Positions 23,449 to 36,624 of a stretch of DNA of 64,000 nucleotides are shown here, one piece after another. Position numbers and translations under genes: made by a program. The notes beneath the pieces were generated by a model. That model was not told the DNA's origin. It searched no databases and was given only the letters and a program-made list of their open reading frames with translations. The first letter of the stretch is position 1. Each line of letters starts with the position of its first letter. Origin of the DNA: Punica granatum (Eukaryota; Streptophyta; Magnoliopsida; Myrtales; Lythraceae); assembly GCF_007655135.1 (NCBI RefSeq), contig NC_045129.1, forward strand, positions 39,681,122 to 39,745,121, in the 5' to 3' direction.

Positions 23449-24805
23449 TCGACCAAAATAGTTTTCCTTTCGAAATTAATTCCCACAATAGTCTTCCCCA
23501 AAATCTATTTTCCAAAGTAGAGTTATATTATTTTCTTAATTATTCTTCTAGTCCCTTAACTTTTAGATTTGTTTAATTTACATTCCTTTTGAAATATGCT
23601 CTGTTATTTATTAGCATCAATGAATTATCTACAAAGTTTGTCATTATACATACTCTTAAATTATATTACTATGAACCGAAATTTAAATTTTATGAAAAAA
23701 CTATTAGAGTTTAAGTTTCGTGCTAAGATTAAAATTTTAAACATATATATTAAAAATATTTAATATTGTACTTATTAATTGTTTAAAATATATTTAATAA
23801 CAACCAACATATATGTTATTAGCTTAAGTTGCATGCTAAGAGTCTTTCGTTCATTTGACGAGTTGCTTGTGCGGAGTCTTCTAAAAAGTAAGAATTTTGG
23901 GTATATGCTTAACTGTGATTGGCTGTGATTGACTTCCTATCATTAAAGTAAAGTAGAATTAATACAATTTACATGTCATCAAACCATCTATAGATAGATA
24001 CATATAGTAAAGTAGAATTTATCCATTTATATGCATTAAATGAACCGATTTAAATATTTAATATTATATTTTACAAAGATTCATGAATTTGTTTTTTAAT
24101 TCTTAGGAAATACTTCGTATAAGGATCTTGTGCTTTTCTACCTTGAATAGTATATCTTTTCATAATAGAAGTTCATGCTTAAAATTTTTTAAATAGATAT
24201 TGTATGTAGGTCTTTTACTCTTATCTTAGAATTGCTGTCAATTTAGGTATACTTACTTATATATTTCACACTAATAATGTACAAATGAAGAACTTCTTGG
24301 GTATTAAAATTTATTGACTGTATTTATTAATTCACATTGTAGAAAAATTAAGACGTTTAGTAATTTCATTATAGCCATCGAGTCTTAAATTTCTAGAAAA
24401 ATATATGTGTCAAAATTATATAATGTAAACATTGATGGAATAAGTTCATTCCAAAAATACTAATTATGTATCTATCTTTTATCTAATCTAATTGAAAAAT
24501 GGATAAATTTATTTTCAAATTTTTATCTATATTTTTTGTACAAGATGAAATGCTTCAACTCTAATAATTATTGTCCATAAAATTAAAATTTTGGTTCATT
24601 TTAATGTATTTAAGAATAACTCTAGTGTCAATCATTACAAATAATTCATTTATGCTAATAGATAAAAGAGTTGATTTCAAAAAGGATTTATATAAAACAA
24701 TTTAAAAAGTTAAGGAACTGGAATAATAACTGAAAAATAATATAAGTCTATTTTGAGAAATAGATTTTAATAAAGTCTATTGTGGAAATTAATTTTGAAC
24801 AGAAA
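23449..24805. repeat. Long diverged inverted repeat
   Basis: The left arm (about 23,449-23,760) and the complemented right arm (about 24,490-24,805) align along about 300 bp. Shared blocks include AAATTAATT(C/T)CCACAATAG, AAAATCTATTT, TTATATTATTTT and CCTTAACTTTT, then TTATTAGCAT(C/A)AATGAATTAT. The loop is about 730 bp of AT-rich DNA. It may be an old TIR element or a source of hairpin RNA. No gene is visible. Confidence 0.6.
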
Positions 24806-26285
24806 TCCAAAGTTCTGATCAGATGAGGACAACTCCACGCTGCACATATTAAATTTATTATCATATAAAGTTAAACAATAGAGTTGTAAACAAGCTGGCA
24901 AGCCCATTTTAATAATGTTGTCAATACCCTTAAATTGCAATAGTCACATGGACATTGATTCCTATTACTCAAATTTCTTTTTCTTTCCTCATTTTTTCTT
25001 TTAATAATAGGAATCCTCATCATAACTTAGTTATATATATATATATATATGAGACATTTAGCTAGCTAGCAAGCCTCTACATTCGTGTCGTTATCTCGAA
25101 ATTCCACAGCACACATCCTGAAATGCGCCACGGACACAGGCAGTTAATTGTTCTATACTATGTGTATGGTATGAGTATATTTGAAACATTTGCCTGGTCG
25201 ATGAATTAATTTCCATCTCTAATCTATATATTAATTACTGTAATTAATTGACTGTGGATAAATACCTGCGTGGTAAATCTTATGATTAGTACATCGATTC
25301 CATATATGGATATATATATATATGTTGATTGTTTTTGGGCTTTTTTATTCTAATCATATACTTGCCCAAAAAAAAGGGCTTGCTAATTATATACAACTTA
25401 AAAATGATTCTTTGTATTGATCTTCCAATCGCTGACATTAATATAAGGGATGCATATATAGTGATATTTACAAATCCGGAAAACTGTATTTCTAACATGA
25501 ACACCTTATAAAATCCTTGGATCAGATAAATGCGTTTTCTTTTCTTGCAGTAAAAAATAAAAAGAAGACCAAAGGTATGAGAAGTAAACCATATTAAAAG
25601 ATGATAGGTAGAAAGCCGTGTCTCTCCATCTCTACTTAAATAAATTATAACATATAAAATTCAACAGACGCAATGAAGATGCACCACATCTATCTTCTGC
25701 TATTCGACCATAAAAACCAGAATTAATTAATATATTTAAAAATGAAATAGACTTCTTAATTCATGAATAAATATCAAATATTTTTTAAAAAATAAAAAAT
25801 TTCCAATTGCGAATAAATATTTTAAAATAAAAATCTTAAATTGTAGTTATGTTTTTAATTTGTTTTAAATGAATCTAGATCAATATCGAATTATTTATAT
25901 TTTATTAAATTTCTACATACCCGCTCAACATATGTGTCTAATAATCCTCCTAATATTCACATATATTTTACTAGCTCTTTTACGTTTTATAAACTACGAC
26001 TCACGCCATTGTGAATGAGATTATTATTGAACTAGGAGAATTTTTTAATTGATTATTAGGAGGATATAACAAATATATATATATAATTAAAGCGAGGGCT
26101 AGGCTTCTAGTTAATGCAAGGTCGAATTGTCAACAGAAATTAGAGATCGGGGCGGAGCAGGACGGCAAGGGCCCAGCCCATCAGAACCTATACTTATATG
26201 CATGTACGCATTTGCAAACAATGGGCCCATAGAACCTATGTGCTTGCTTTTGCCCGGCAAGAGTCCACAATTAATAATTAAAAAT
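24806..26285. other. Intergenic; no gene seen
   Basis: AT-rich DNA with TA runs near 25,032-25,050 and 25,313-25,323. Nothing coding. Confidence 0.5.
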
Positions 26286-26520
26286 GAGTAAATAACTATT
26301 TCGTCCCTGAAAATGGACTTTACATCAATTTGGTCCTTCACCCATTTTTTACGTCAATTGGGTCCCCGAGTCAGTGGATTTGGCTCAATTGAATCCTTTA
26401 TATATCAATTTAGTCCTTTTATTATATCAATTTAGTCCTTTTATAATCAATATAGTCATTTTATGTATCAATCTCGTCCCCGACTTAAATTTACATCGAT
26501 TAGGTTTTCCGTCCTCATAT
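26286..26520. repeat. Fragment related to the foldback family (CAATTTGGTCC iterations)
   Basis: It starts GAGTAAATAACTATTTCGTCC, close to the terminus of the 59,731 foldback (GAGTAAATTATCAATTTCGT). It then iterates ATCAATTTGGTCC/ATCAATTTAGTCC at least five times up to about 26,480. No inverted partner or right terminus is seen, so it looks like a half element. Confidence 0.5.
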
Positions 26521-29227
26521 TGTTAAGGGGCCAAATGTCAAAACTTCAAATAGGTACTTTTTTTCCCCCCTTTTTATTCACATTTCCCCTGTTCCCTTCT
26601 CGCAATGACACCCATAACTCGAAAATTTAGAAAAAAAAAACGACCCAAATCAATAAAAAAAATCTAAAAATTAAAGACCCTAAAGGTCGGGTTTAAGTTT
26701 AAAAGAAATAAAATTAGAAGGAAGTTAATCGGACCCAATTTTATATATGTATAAATTTGTTTTAGTAAGTCATATTATATATCATAACTTATACTTAATC
26801 AATAATATAAAAAACAAACAATACGCTTTATATCCCACCTAGGGCACAAGAGTAAATTTATTTTTAGTTGAAAATTGATAAGTTATATTGACAATCGATA
26901 TTAGATTTACATTGGAAGCAACTAATCTCTCCATTGTTACCCAAATACCCAAGAATGAAAATGTACCTAGAGCGCGTGAAGGGAGAATATTGACAGCATG
27001 AAAACTCTAAGCTTATGCAACATTATCAGTAGGTGGTTGTGGCAGGCACTACAATGGCAATGGATAAAACGGTAATCAATGTCTGTGGACATAAGAAAAA
27101 TAAGAGAATAAAAATAGAGAGAGAAGAAGAAACCTGAGATTAGAGAAATTAAATTAAATTAAATTAAATTAAAAATTAATGATATATTATCTCTTTTCTT
27201 TAAAACTCTTCTTCTCTTTCTTTTTTATTCTCCCAAATGCATACTTTTATACCCATATGGAATCCCATAAAAATTTGATTGGGACTTTGAAAGCAAATTA
27301 CAGACGACATAATGTCTTAAATAATTTTTTAAATAAATTAATATAAATTTTGAAAAATTCCTCGAAAAATTGTTTGAATTTGTTTGGTATTTTCAAAAGG
27401 AATTCTTCACAAGGCACATGCTAGTAACTCATCATAAAATATCCATCTATAAATTAATTTTTTTAAAAATTCTTAATATAAATTTTGAAAATCCATTGAT
27501 ACAAATGTAAATGGGAATGAGAAGAGAGGAATTGTGAACATTGAATGGATAAGTTATTTCATATTTGATACGTTCGTTATAGTGAATAATTATGATAAAG
27601 AACATGCTAGTTAGTTTTTAATAGTGAAAAAGTATGAAAGTGTAACTTGAAATCAAAATGTCATGAGAAAGAACAGGTACAAGTTGGTTGTTGAAGCTTG
27701 AAAAAAAAAAAGATTGGTAGAAGAAAGAGAATGGGGGAAAAAATTTTCCAACGATTTGCAATGTCAAATAATAAGAATAATTAAAAGAAAAAGTAATTAA
27801 AAGTCAAAATAGGAAATAGATAAGATATAAATGCAAATAGGAAAAGGGAGAGAAGAATCGTTAAAGTTGAATGGAGAAATTATTTCATGTATGATGCATT
27901 TGTTAAAGTGAATAATTATGATAAAAAGCATGATATGTAGTTTTTATAGTGAAAAAGTATAAAATGGTGCCTTGAAATCGAGAGGTCATGAGAAATAATA
28001 CGTATAAGTTAGTTTTTCTATCAAAACAAATGAAAGGATGCCATGTTATTGAAAATATATATGCTGCGTTTGGTTTTGAAATAAAAATAATTTTGATTTT
28101 GATTGTGAAAAAAGACAAATGAAATGAGATTATAAATTTGACTTATGAAACGTGTATTTTTATTGTATAATGTGTTGAGTTAAAATTAAAGTTAAAATTT
28201 TTTACTTGGAAAATGTGTATTTTTGTTGTGTAGTATGTTGAGTTAAAGTTAAAGTTAAAATTTTTGTGATTTTAACTCTGAAACCAAATAAAGTGATGAT
28301 GTTTAGCAAAATTTGTATTATTTGACTAAATGGTAAAATGGTTATATTACTAATTTACTAAGGACAAAGGGGCAAAAAAAGTTAGAGAAACACTTTGGGA
28401 ATGGTTGTACTTTTAAAAAAATATACAAAGTTTAATTCAGTTGAGACAATATATGATAGAACATGTGAAGTAATAAATGTTGAGAATGAACAATGAATAG
28501 AAAGTAGAAAGTGTGAGAAAAAGTCATACTAACAGAGCACATCAATAGCATGTCAATAAAATATATTAAAAGAAACGTAGAAATTCACAAAGGAGATGAG
28601 TATTTTTTTGAACTAAAATTGAGGAAACATGAAGTTTTGAACAAAAACCACGTGATTCATGACGATGAGATAGAATGTATGAATATGTTGAAACAACAGA
28701 CGTTGAAAATAAACATATATTGCAACGAAATTTTGAAACTATAAATGATTATGAAATAACAAATATACTTGTGATGAAGGGGTAACTCAATTGAGAGAAA
28801 TGCGAAGCAATAAAACGTCGAAAATGAGCAATGAATAGAAATAGTATATATATATATATATACTGAAAATGTACGAGCAAAAATCACGAGCTGAAAATGT
28901 ATAAGAAAAAGTCACAAGGTATACGGCCATTTTTGAAATATTAAAAATTAGAAACTTGTCATACTTTTATATCATAGTGTAACAGCACGTGCAACGTGTT
29001 GTTCTATTATCAATGTAATACTATTTATAGCAAGTATGTCAATCGTATTGTTAACCTCAAAAGCAGACATAATAGAGTAAACTGTAAAAAACTGCAGTGC
29101 ATGTATCATAAATAAGCACATTTCTTCCCGTACATAATATAGCTTTTCTCATTGGATACCGTGGACAATAATACAAATGAAAATTACTAATCAGTGAGAC
29201 TGAGTTCTTGTTCTCACCACTGATGTC
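26521..29227. other. Intergenic repeats; no gene seen
   Basis: Two diverged direct copies of about 190 bp lie at about 27,508-27,695 and 27,832-28,020 (offset about 325 bp; shared GTGAATAATTATGATAAA, GTGAAAAAGTAT, GTCATGAGAAA). A MITE-like unit with GTTTGG-type ends lies at about 28,064-28,292. The rest is AT-rich. Confidence 0.5.
28064..28292. mobile_element. Small MITE-like unit, relative of the copy at 52,641
   Basis: The left end has GCGTTTGGTTTTGAA and the right end TTTTAACTCTGAAACCAAAT, an imperfect inverted pair. Inside, GAGTTAAA(A/G)TTAAAGTTAAAAT is duplicated. The same body phrase and GTTTGGAT-type ends occur at 52,641-52,905. Target duplication not resolved. Confidence 0.45.
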
Positions 29228-29271
29228 TTATTCTATCCAAGAGTTTTTTAAGTTATCAGCACTATATTTCT

Positions 29272-29802
29272 CTATTCCATTAGCCCTGGCAGAGCTTGAG
29301 AAGCTCCGGAGACGATGGAAACCAATTTCATTTTGAAGTGGAACCAAGCGATGCCACATTGAACTGGTAAATAGACAATCAGCAGCTCTACTATTTTTAC
29401 CATAAAATGACCTTTTAGCCAACCCCAATGAAAATCAAATAAACTTGGGATTTTGTAATTGAGATGATCACTATCGTCCATTGTTGACAGAAGCTTAAAT
29501 AACATATCTAATTTTGCACAATTACGTGCTACAACCACAGGATCTATTTCCCCATACTGATTTATAAGGCCCATTCTCTTAGTACTTTTAATAAGTCCTC
29601 CAAATGCAAACTCTCCTTCATCTAGGACGGGCACAAGCCCACATTTTCCCATCATGTGACAATGGAGTAGACCAACGAAAATTAGGGGAATAAATAACCG
29701 TGGAGTAAATATTCCAATAAAAATAGAGGTCTTGTTAGACCTGTAGGAAGAAACAAGAGTCGAACACAAAGCAAAGAAGAGCAATTGAACTAACATTTCC
29801 AT
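29272..29802 (-). CDS. Unrecognised open frame, 176 codons (doubtful)
   Basis: One of the longer frames in the window outside the recognised genes. It begins with a hydrophobic stretch, has a middle with mixed composition (PVLDEGEFAFGGLIKS, NQYGEIDPVVVARNCAKLD), and a second hydrophobic part near residues 130-150. I do not recognise a domain. It could be an exon of a larger minus-strand gene, a retro-relic or chance. Its composition is more protein-like than that of neighbouring frames, but no splice partners or promoter were found. Confidence 0.2.
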   Translation of the reverse strand: MEMLVQLLFFALCSTLVSSYRSNKTSIFIGIFTPRLFIPLIFVGLLHCHMMGKCGLVPVLDEGEFAFGGLIKSTKRMGLINQYGEIDPVVVARNCAKLDMLFKLLSTMDDSDHLNYKIPSLFDFHWGWLKGHFMVKIVELLIVYLPVQCGIAWFHFKMKLVSIVSGASQALPGLME

Positions 29803-32800
29803 GTATTTTGGACAAACAACAAAATCAAATGTCAGCAGTGTTGCACTTTGAGAGAGCGAATTCCGCTTATGACCTATAACAATTTGGGAAAAAAAAAAGA
29901 TAAAAAAATATTAGCATGTGCTAATTTATCTACACATTCGGAAAAAAAAAAAGAAGAAGCTAGAGTAGCCAAAAAAATGCTCAAGTAGATCAAGAAACAC
30001 TAACTGAAAATTAATAAAGACTACAACTCATACGAATCTACATTTCCAGATTATCCGTGAATTTAGAACAAAGGAATTGGCACAAAATCAGAAAGAATTG
30101 GCAGAGAGATTTCACGGTTCATCCAATTCCAGAATGAAAACGAACTTTCAAAGCACTATTGAACCTCATTCTCTACTTTCATGAGATTGAGTGAGAAATA
30201 TTTCACATCATATTTTTCTTACAACTGACAATGTACCAGAGGATAGTGCAAGACGATTCGAATTCTCTCCATGGCAGAGGCAGAAAATCACTATAAATGA
30301 ATATGATGCGAGCTATCATAAACATATATTCTAGAATATCCATATAAATGAATATACAGTGGTAAATTTAATTATGAAGTGTGTTTTCTGTCCTAGGAAG
30401 TAGTTTAAATTTACTTTCAGAATAATGTATATGAAGTCATTACACTGTTGAGCTAACTCGCTACGAGCAATGCATTTTTGGAACTTAACACCAAAAGCTA
30501 AGTGCAATTTATTGCGGTGAGTGCCTATTATTAGAGTAGGAAGTCTGATAGTAGACTATATACAACTTGAGCTCTCCAGAAGTCAAGAAATACCCCTTAT
30601 ACCATGATATATTTGTTCGACCATAGATATTCCTTCAACCATAGGATAGACGATTATCTCAGAAAGGGCAAGCTTCCAATTCCAAAGGGTTAATATACAA
30701 GTTATCAAGACATGATTCTACTGTCTTACATAAAGGTATCTGAGTCTTGTCTTGAAGGCTAAAGAATAAACTTGACATTTCTCCTATGCCTCACTTCTAG
30801 CTTCTCATTAGGAGTTGAGCCATTATCGTTGACCGAATGAGTCCAAAATATGCTTAGTTCCACCAACAGAGTCCAAAAATTGCTGCCTCAGCCTACCTCA
30901 GTTCTACAATAAAGTTTCAACATTGATATAGAAAAGTAGAGTGACAAACTAAAAAATAAAAAATCCTGGTTCATGATTAAGTTTTGTTAACACTAAGCAG
31001 ACAAAATTAAAATGCTTAATATTCTAGCAGAAAGGTAATGAGATTTATTATTTAAGGTTATCACCTTATTATGGAGGGATCAAGTCGTATAACGTATAGT
31101 ACTGATTAGGTCTTATGTTTTTACTTTATATTGTGGAGGGAATGGACCAGGTCACATAATGGAGAGTATTGATTAAGCCTTACGCACTACTAAGAAAACA
31201 AATTTGTATATTAAAAATAATAATTAAAGTTAGATTACTATAAGAGTACAAAAAATCATTAAAAAAAATCACTTACACAAAAAATGAGTAAAAATAATCA
31301 TGAAAAAGAAGTTGATGGTGAATAATTTCAAGGGAACTAAAAGAGAGTAAAAATAGCTTTAATTTTCTCGACAAGTACTTGCTTTTGAGATATTGGCTAA
31401 TGCTTCAAAAAATGCCCAAGGAAAACCCGCTGACCACTTAATTTTGCACGATCATTAGGTCTAAGTCAAGGCCAAAAGATCCAGAGTATACGCATTAAGG
31501 AAAAGATAAACAGCTTATTGATCCGATTGAGCAAGAAAACGAGTGCTTAAAAACAAAAGAGAGCTTACTATGAGTAACCGTTCAATTTTTTGCCTACAAT
31601 GAATAAACCGAGATCGACAACAACTTTTGAGAATGTAAAACAGGCAGGTGTAACTGCACAGGCAATATAAATGTGTCAGCCTCATCTAATTTAAAAATAA
31701 ATAAAAGCATCAAAAGGAAAAATAAAAATCAAATTGAGTATGATGAAATGCATCATTTTTGCAAATCACCAAATAAACAGTCATAATACAACCAATTACA
31801 TGGTGGAAGGTTTAAATATGTCTCGAGCCTTGCAGCGAACATTACACAAGGAATTATGGTTAACCAAAGGAACATATCTGCCTTGAGTCATATAGAACAC
31901 TATAGAAGTAGATATCTTTCTTAGGAGATGGATCATGCTAGCAAGATAAACAATACATAGAGTAATTGGTATCATATGAAGAAACATGAATATTAGCATA
32001 TTAACGATGAAGAAAAACATGAATAAAAGTACATTAGCAAGTCTTGGTTGAGCAATTCCTAAATTTGTCTCTTATAAACTAATAATATCCATTTTCTTTG
32101 TCTTAAAGGATCCATGTATTGACATCTGAGGACAGTCACTACTCATTAAATTCCCGGTGTTAATCCCATTGATAAATCCTGCCTGATACAATAAAAAATA
32201 AACCAAGACCACAGTCACCAAATATAAAATTGAAAATCACGTGTCTATGTGTGCATGTATCTGAACAGGCAACATTTACCATTTTATCTATTTCATCTTT
32301 TAGTTATTGTATATTTAACCTTCATTTTTTTTTACCAGACCTAGAGTCTCTAATCCATGACGATTAATGACAAAGTTCCCACGAACACAAAGCAATGGAT
32401 AGAGCCCATTCACAGTCCACTTCATAGGCATGAGATGGGATAACAAAGAAAAAGCACATTTCCCTTCGTTACATAGTTTGAAGCAACAGGTAAAGGTGAT
32501 ACATACATATGCATATACAATATAAAAAGAAAGCGTTAGTAAAATTGTGTGATCTTATTCTCTCACTTCACTGAAAGGCGAAAAAGAAAAAAACACAATA
32601 TTATTGATAATAATGCAATTATCACGAGTTTTAGAACATGTTTAATCCTAGAGAGAGAGAGAGAGAGAGAGAGAAAAAAGAAGGGGGGGCCTATCTATTG
32701 AAAAGATTCAGAATATCACAAGGACAGGATTGAATGTCGGTAAGCATATGTCAAAAGCGTATAAGAGAGGCTGCACATACAAGAGGACAGTTTCATATAT

Positions 32801-33495
32801 GACATCATACAAGCATTTTATCGAGCACTTACTATACATAGTGGCAAGAGGATAATTACATCAAACTACATGAAGGAATCATCGAAAAAGCAGAGGGCAC
32901 ACATTACATACGATCGAGTGCAATATGGGTAACAAAGGACGGCAGAAATTGGTAGGATGCCAAAAGGAAGAGAATTAAATAAATTGGGAGGAAAATACAG
33001 AGAGAGTTTCCTGAACGTACATTCGTGGGCTGCTTGTATATATTAGGTAGATTGGTCCTCCAGCAATTAGCAGACAGAGATGATTTGGGTACCAAACAAG
33101 AAAGAGAGAGCGGAAGAAGGGAGATTGGGCGGTCAATGTGTGTAGAGCCACGATTAGGAAGTCGGTGAATAGGCACAAACGGTTGAATGGGGTCAGTGTG
33201 GGGCAGCAGTTTGACGGGTCAGCATAGGGCCAAGCAGGCAGTGGCGGAGTCGGCAAGAAGGGCGTTTGGCCATGGGAGAAGTCCGTTGGGCAGGACGCAG
33301 GAGTAATCTGCGCAAAGCAACGGATTTTGAAGGAAGGGGCGCGGGAAGGGAAAGTGGTAAAACGGTGAAACAGTGGAAGCGAAGGGGGAAAGGCTGGCTG
33401 GCAGAGACTCCTTTTTTTTTTTTTTTTTTTGGTTGCTTGCTTGGAAGACTGGCAGAGGCGTTTCGATGTGTTGAAACAGGGGTTTCTATATATAG

Positions 33496-33528
<33 letters not shown>

Positions 33529-33797
33529 AATGGTTAAGGGTATTTTGGGGATTATGAAAGTATTGAAAACACCTCACATTTATTTATATATATATATGTA
33601 TAGAGATAGCATAGATATGTACATCCAGTACTTTCGTATGTATATATTTTTAAAAAAGTGGCTATCTATGTACATATATATATATATATATATATATTAA
33701 TTAACCTATTCGATCGTTTTATGCTAAAAAGAAAAGAAATGAAAAGAAAAGAATTTAGAAGTAACATTCCATTAATCTCCTATATATTATTACGATG
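29803..33797. other. Intergenic downstream of the CHX cluster; no confident gene
   Basis: It includes an AG run (32,650-32,674), a T run (33,412-33,430) and TA/GA runs near 33,487-33,530 and 33,676-33,698. The stretch 32,900-33,480 is less AT-rich and could be a promoter or 5' UTR of something transcribed leftward, but no exon is supported. Confidence 0.35.
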
Positions 33798-36486
33798 CTA
33801 GTGCCTCTGTTGTCGTTGAACAACTAAGAGGGACGCATCCGTGTGGAGATCCGCCGAGGCTAATAGATCTCCCAGCACCCCCAGTTCGTCCACCTCGTTC
33901 CAGTCGCCTAGCCCCGATGTCTGCGTGCATTCCATCCCGTACCTCCGCCCCACCATGATCAGGTCAAACTCGTCCACCATGGACCGTATGAGCAGCGCCG
34001 ACTGCGGCCCGTCCCGCACCACCTCCCTCTTGTACATCACGTTAGGCCCCGCTGCGTTCTCCCTCACATCCCTCAACACCTCATCCTCCATCACCTCATC
34101 CAGTCTGATGGACCTCCCTCCCTCCTCCTCGCACAGGTGTACCACCGTCAACACCAGCCCCGGGCCCCGAGCCATCCTCTTTGCCAGGGCCAGCGCCTCC
34201 CTGTCGTCATCCCCCCCTATGTAGAACATCCCCACTTGGAAGTGCGGCTTCGTGGCAGCCTGCCCCAGGTTGCCCCGGTCTACGAGTATGGCCGCTGAGC
34301 ATGGAGCCCGCTGCAGCACTGCCATGTTCATGGCCCGTACGGCGCTGTCCTCCGACTCCAATTCACCGTCAACGCAGGACCACTTGCAGTGGAACGGGAG
34401 GATGATCAGGGAGGTCAGCTTGTCGAGTGCAATATAGCACACGTCCTCATGCATCAGCTTGGCCGGGGAGATGGCTGTGAACAAGTTCACATGAACCGCA
34501 CCCATGTTGTTGCGCGCGTAGTTGGTGAAGGCCAGGATCATGTCCTCGGAATAGGACTTGCTCTCGATTCTCTTCTGCTGCTGGTGGGATATCAGCACCG
34601 GGGTGGCCTGGCCCACCAGCTTCACCAGGTGGATGGCATTGACCGCGATTGGGCTCTCCGCTGCTGGGCTGAGGCAGCCGAGCATGCCTATGACAGACGA
34701 AATGTTGTCGGGGGTGTGAATACAGGTGACCACAGGGAGCTCCATGTCCGGCTTCAGGTGCATGACGTCCCTTGTCTGGTATCCCCCATACTTCCTTGAG
34801 CTATCGAAGAGCCACCTGACTAGGATCGGGGTGAGAGTCGCAGAGATAAAGACGGATACAATCGCCAGAGAGTAAATCCTGTCAGCGAGGCCCTGCCAAG
34901 AGTCCAATCGAGAGGAATTCTTGTCAAATTAGTACGTGCGGTACGAGAGAGGACGTAGAGCACGTATTAAGTTTACTACGTAACACTAACAAGAACAACA
35001 ACAACGTCCATGATTCCATAACATAACAACAGTATATAATTAATTAATTAATTAAATTACCTCCTGGCCGTGTAGGAACCTGTAAGTGCCCAGTTCCACA
35101 ACGCCTTTGCAGCTCAGGATCGCGGCAAGTGCTAGGGAATCATTGAACGGCATCTTGCAGATCAATGGGGGAAGAATAGATCCCACCATTTTGGCCACGA
35201 AAACGATGAAGATTACGGCAGCCTCAATCGGGATTCTCTTTATCTCCAACACAAGCACATCGAGGTCTGTGTTTGCAACTGTGGAGGTCACGTAGACAGG
35301 CAGGAGGATCCCCGTGAAGAAGGACTCCAGCCTGTTCACTAGGGCAGACCCCAGCGGCGGTCCGTCTGGCACGGCCAGCCCCAGCAGAAGAGGGCCAAGG
35401 AGGATGGTCTGGCCAGCGAAGTTGGAGTACAGGGCAGAGGAGATAGCGAGGAACAGGATGCCTTGTAGGTAAATTTCCTTGACGGGACGTCCCTCCGGGG
35501 TATGCCTGACAATCCATTTCATGGCTGCTCGGAGTACAAACACGGTCATGAGCAGGAAAATGATCGTCAGTAAGATGTCCCTGAAGGCCCTGCTCGGTGC
35601 CATTCTGGTAGTGGAGGTCGAGAACACGAGCAGGATCCCAAGGATATTGCTGACCAAGGAGGAGGACAGGGCAAGCCGTCCCAGCTCCGTGTTACTGAGC
35701 TTGAGGTCGCTGAGGAGGCAGGATATGACGGGGAAGGACGTGAGCGACTGCTCGATGGAGATGAAGGAGAGCTCTTCGAAGTCCTTCTTGGCAGGCTTAT
35801 GCATCCTCGAGTAGGCTGTGAGGGTGGCCGTGGCCACCAGGATTGGGGCGATGAGCGAGGTGACCCCAATGGCCCACGACTTCCGTCCCACACGTTGGAG
35901 CATGCCCATGTCCATCTTCACCGCGATCAGGAACAGGAAGAGCGTGTAGCCAAACATCTCCATTGCATCGGAGATCTCCTGCGCGTGCGACCCCATCTCA
36001 TTGAACTTTGGGAACAGAAACTTCCTCACCAGATCGTGTCTCCCCAATATACTCGGGCCTAGAATAAATCCACTCTGCTCAATCAGAGACGAAACGAGAA
36101 GCACGCTGATTAGTCGGTGACGTGTTGGGCAAGAAAGGGCAGAGTGAGTAATTATATTATACGAGTAAAATTGGTTAGATTAATGTAATTTTTCATTCGC
36201 AGCGTGCAAACATACAGGCGTAGGGAAGGATACTTAGAGTAGTGGAAGAGAAGAGACTACTTACGAGTAGCTGGGAGACGAAGACGGGTAAGCGGAAAGG
36301 TTTGAGGATGAAATGACAGACGTGTGTGAGGACGAAGATGGTGATCATCTGGAGCTCCAACTGTGGTAACCCGTATTGCAGCACATGGCCCTTCAGATAC
36401 CCGGGCACCCCGATACCCTTGGAACTGATTTTCGGGGGCAAAGCCACGCAATAGCTGTTGTTTGTGATATTAACGCTGCCGTTCAT
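33798..36486 (-). CDS. CHX: Cation/H+ antiporter of the CHX family (copy A, most 3')
   Basis: Three exons: 36,486-36,265; 36,074-35,061; 34,892-33,798. All junctions are GT-AG and phase 0, giving about 776 residues, normal for CHX. The N-terminal part has about a dozen membrane segments (CPA2 exchanger fold), beginning QMITIFVLTHVCHFIL and VSQLL|SGFILGPSILG. FVAKMVG keeps the Lys of the late core helix, and LAAILSCKGVVELG is the family motif near the end of the exchanger domain. The third exon encodes the soluble C-terminal half with two USP-like regions. Known CHX proteins move K+ or other monovalent cations against H+ in endomembranes or plasma membrane, often in pollen or guard cells. Odd point: the conserved Asp after GRLALSSSLVS is Asn217, while copies B and C keep Asp. 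Confidence 0.9.
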
Positions 36487-36616
36487 CTTCCCTCAACTGC
36501 CTTCCACGCGAGCGGATGCACGGCAGGGTTAGATTTGTTTTGCTTGATTTCAAGAAAGCTAAGGGATATGCAAAATACTACTTGTACGAGGATCCATTCA
36601 AGAGAAGGGACGGATG

Positions 36617-36624
36617 CTTATAAA
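36617..36624 (-). promoter_or_regulatory. Candidate TATA box of CHX copy A
   Basis: Minus strand TTTATAAG, about 130 bp upstream of the ATG at 36,486. It is placed to give a 5' UTR near 100 bases. Confidence 0.35.

Noticed and set aside
28983..29010. Hairpin GCACGTGCAACGTG as a Helitron 3' end
   Set aside because: Stem present, but no CTRR-T at the right distance.
32975..33577. Minus-strand open frame of 200 codons
   Set aside because: Composition is Ser/Phe/Leu/Pro-rich with Lys and Tyr-Ile runs from T- and TA-repeats; no domain, and it spans microsatellites. Treated as non-coding.
33841..34799. Several plus-strand frames opposite CHX copy A exon 3
   Set aside because: Shadows of a GC-rich coding exon on the other strand.
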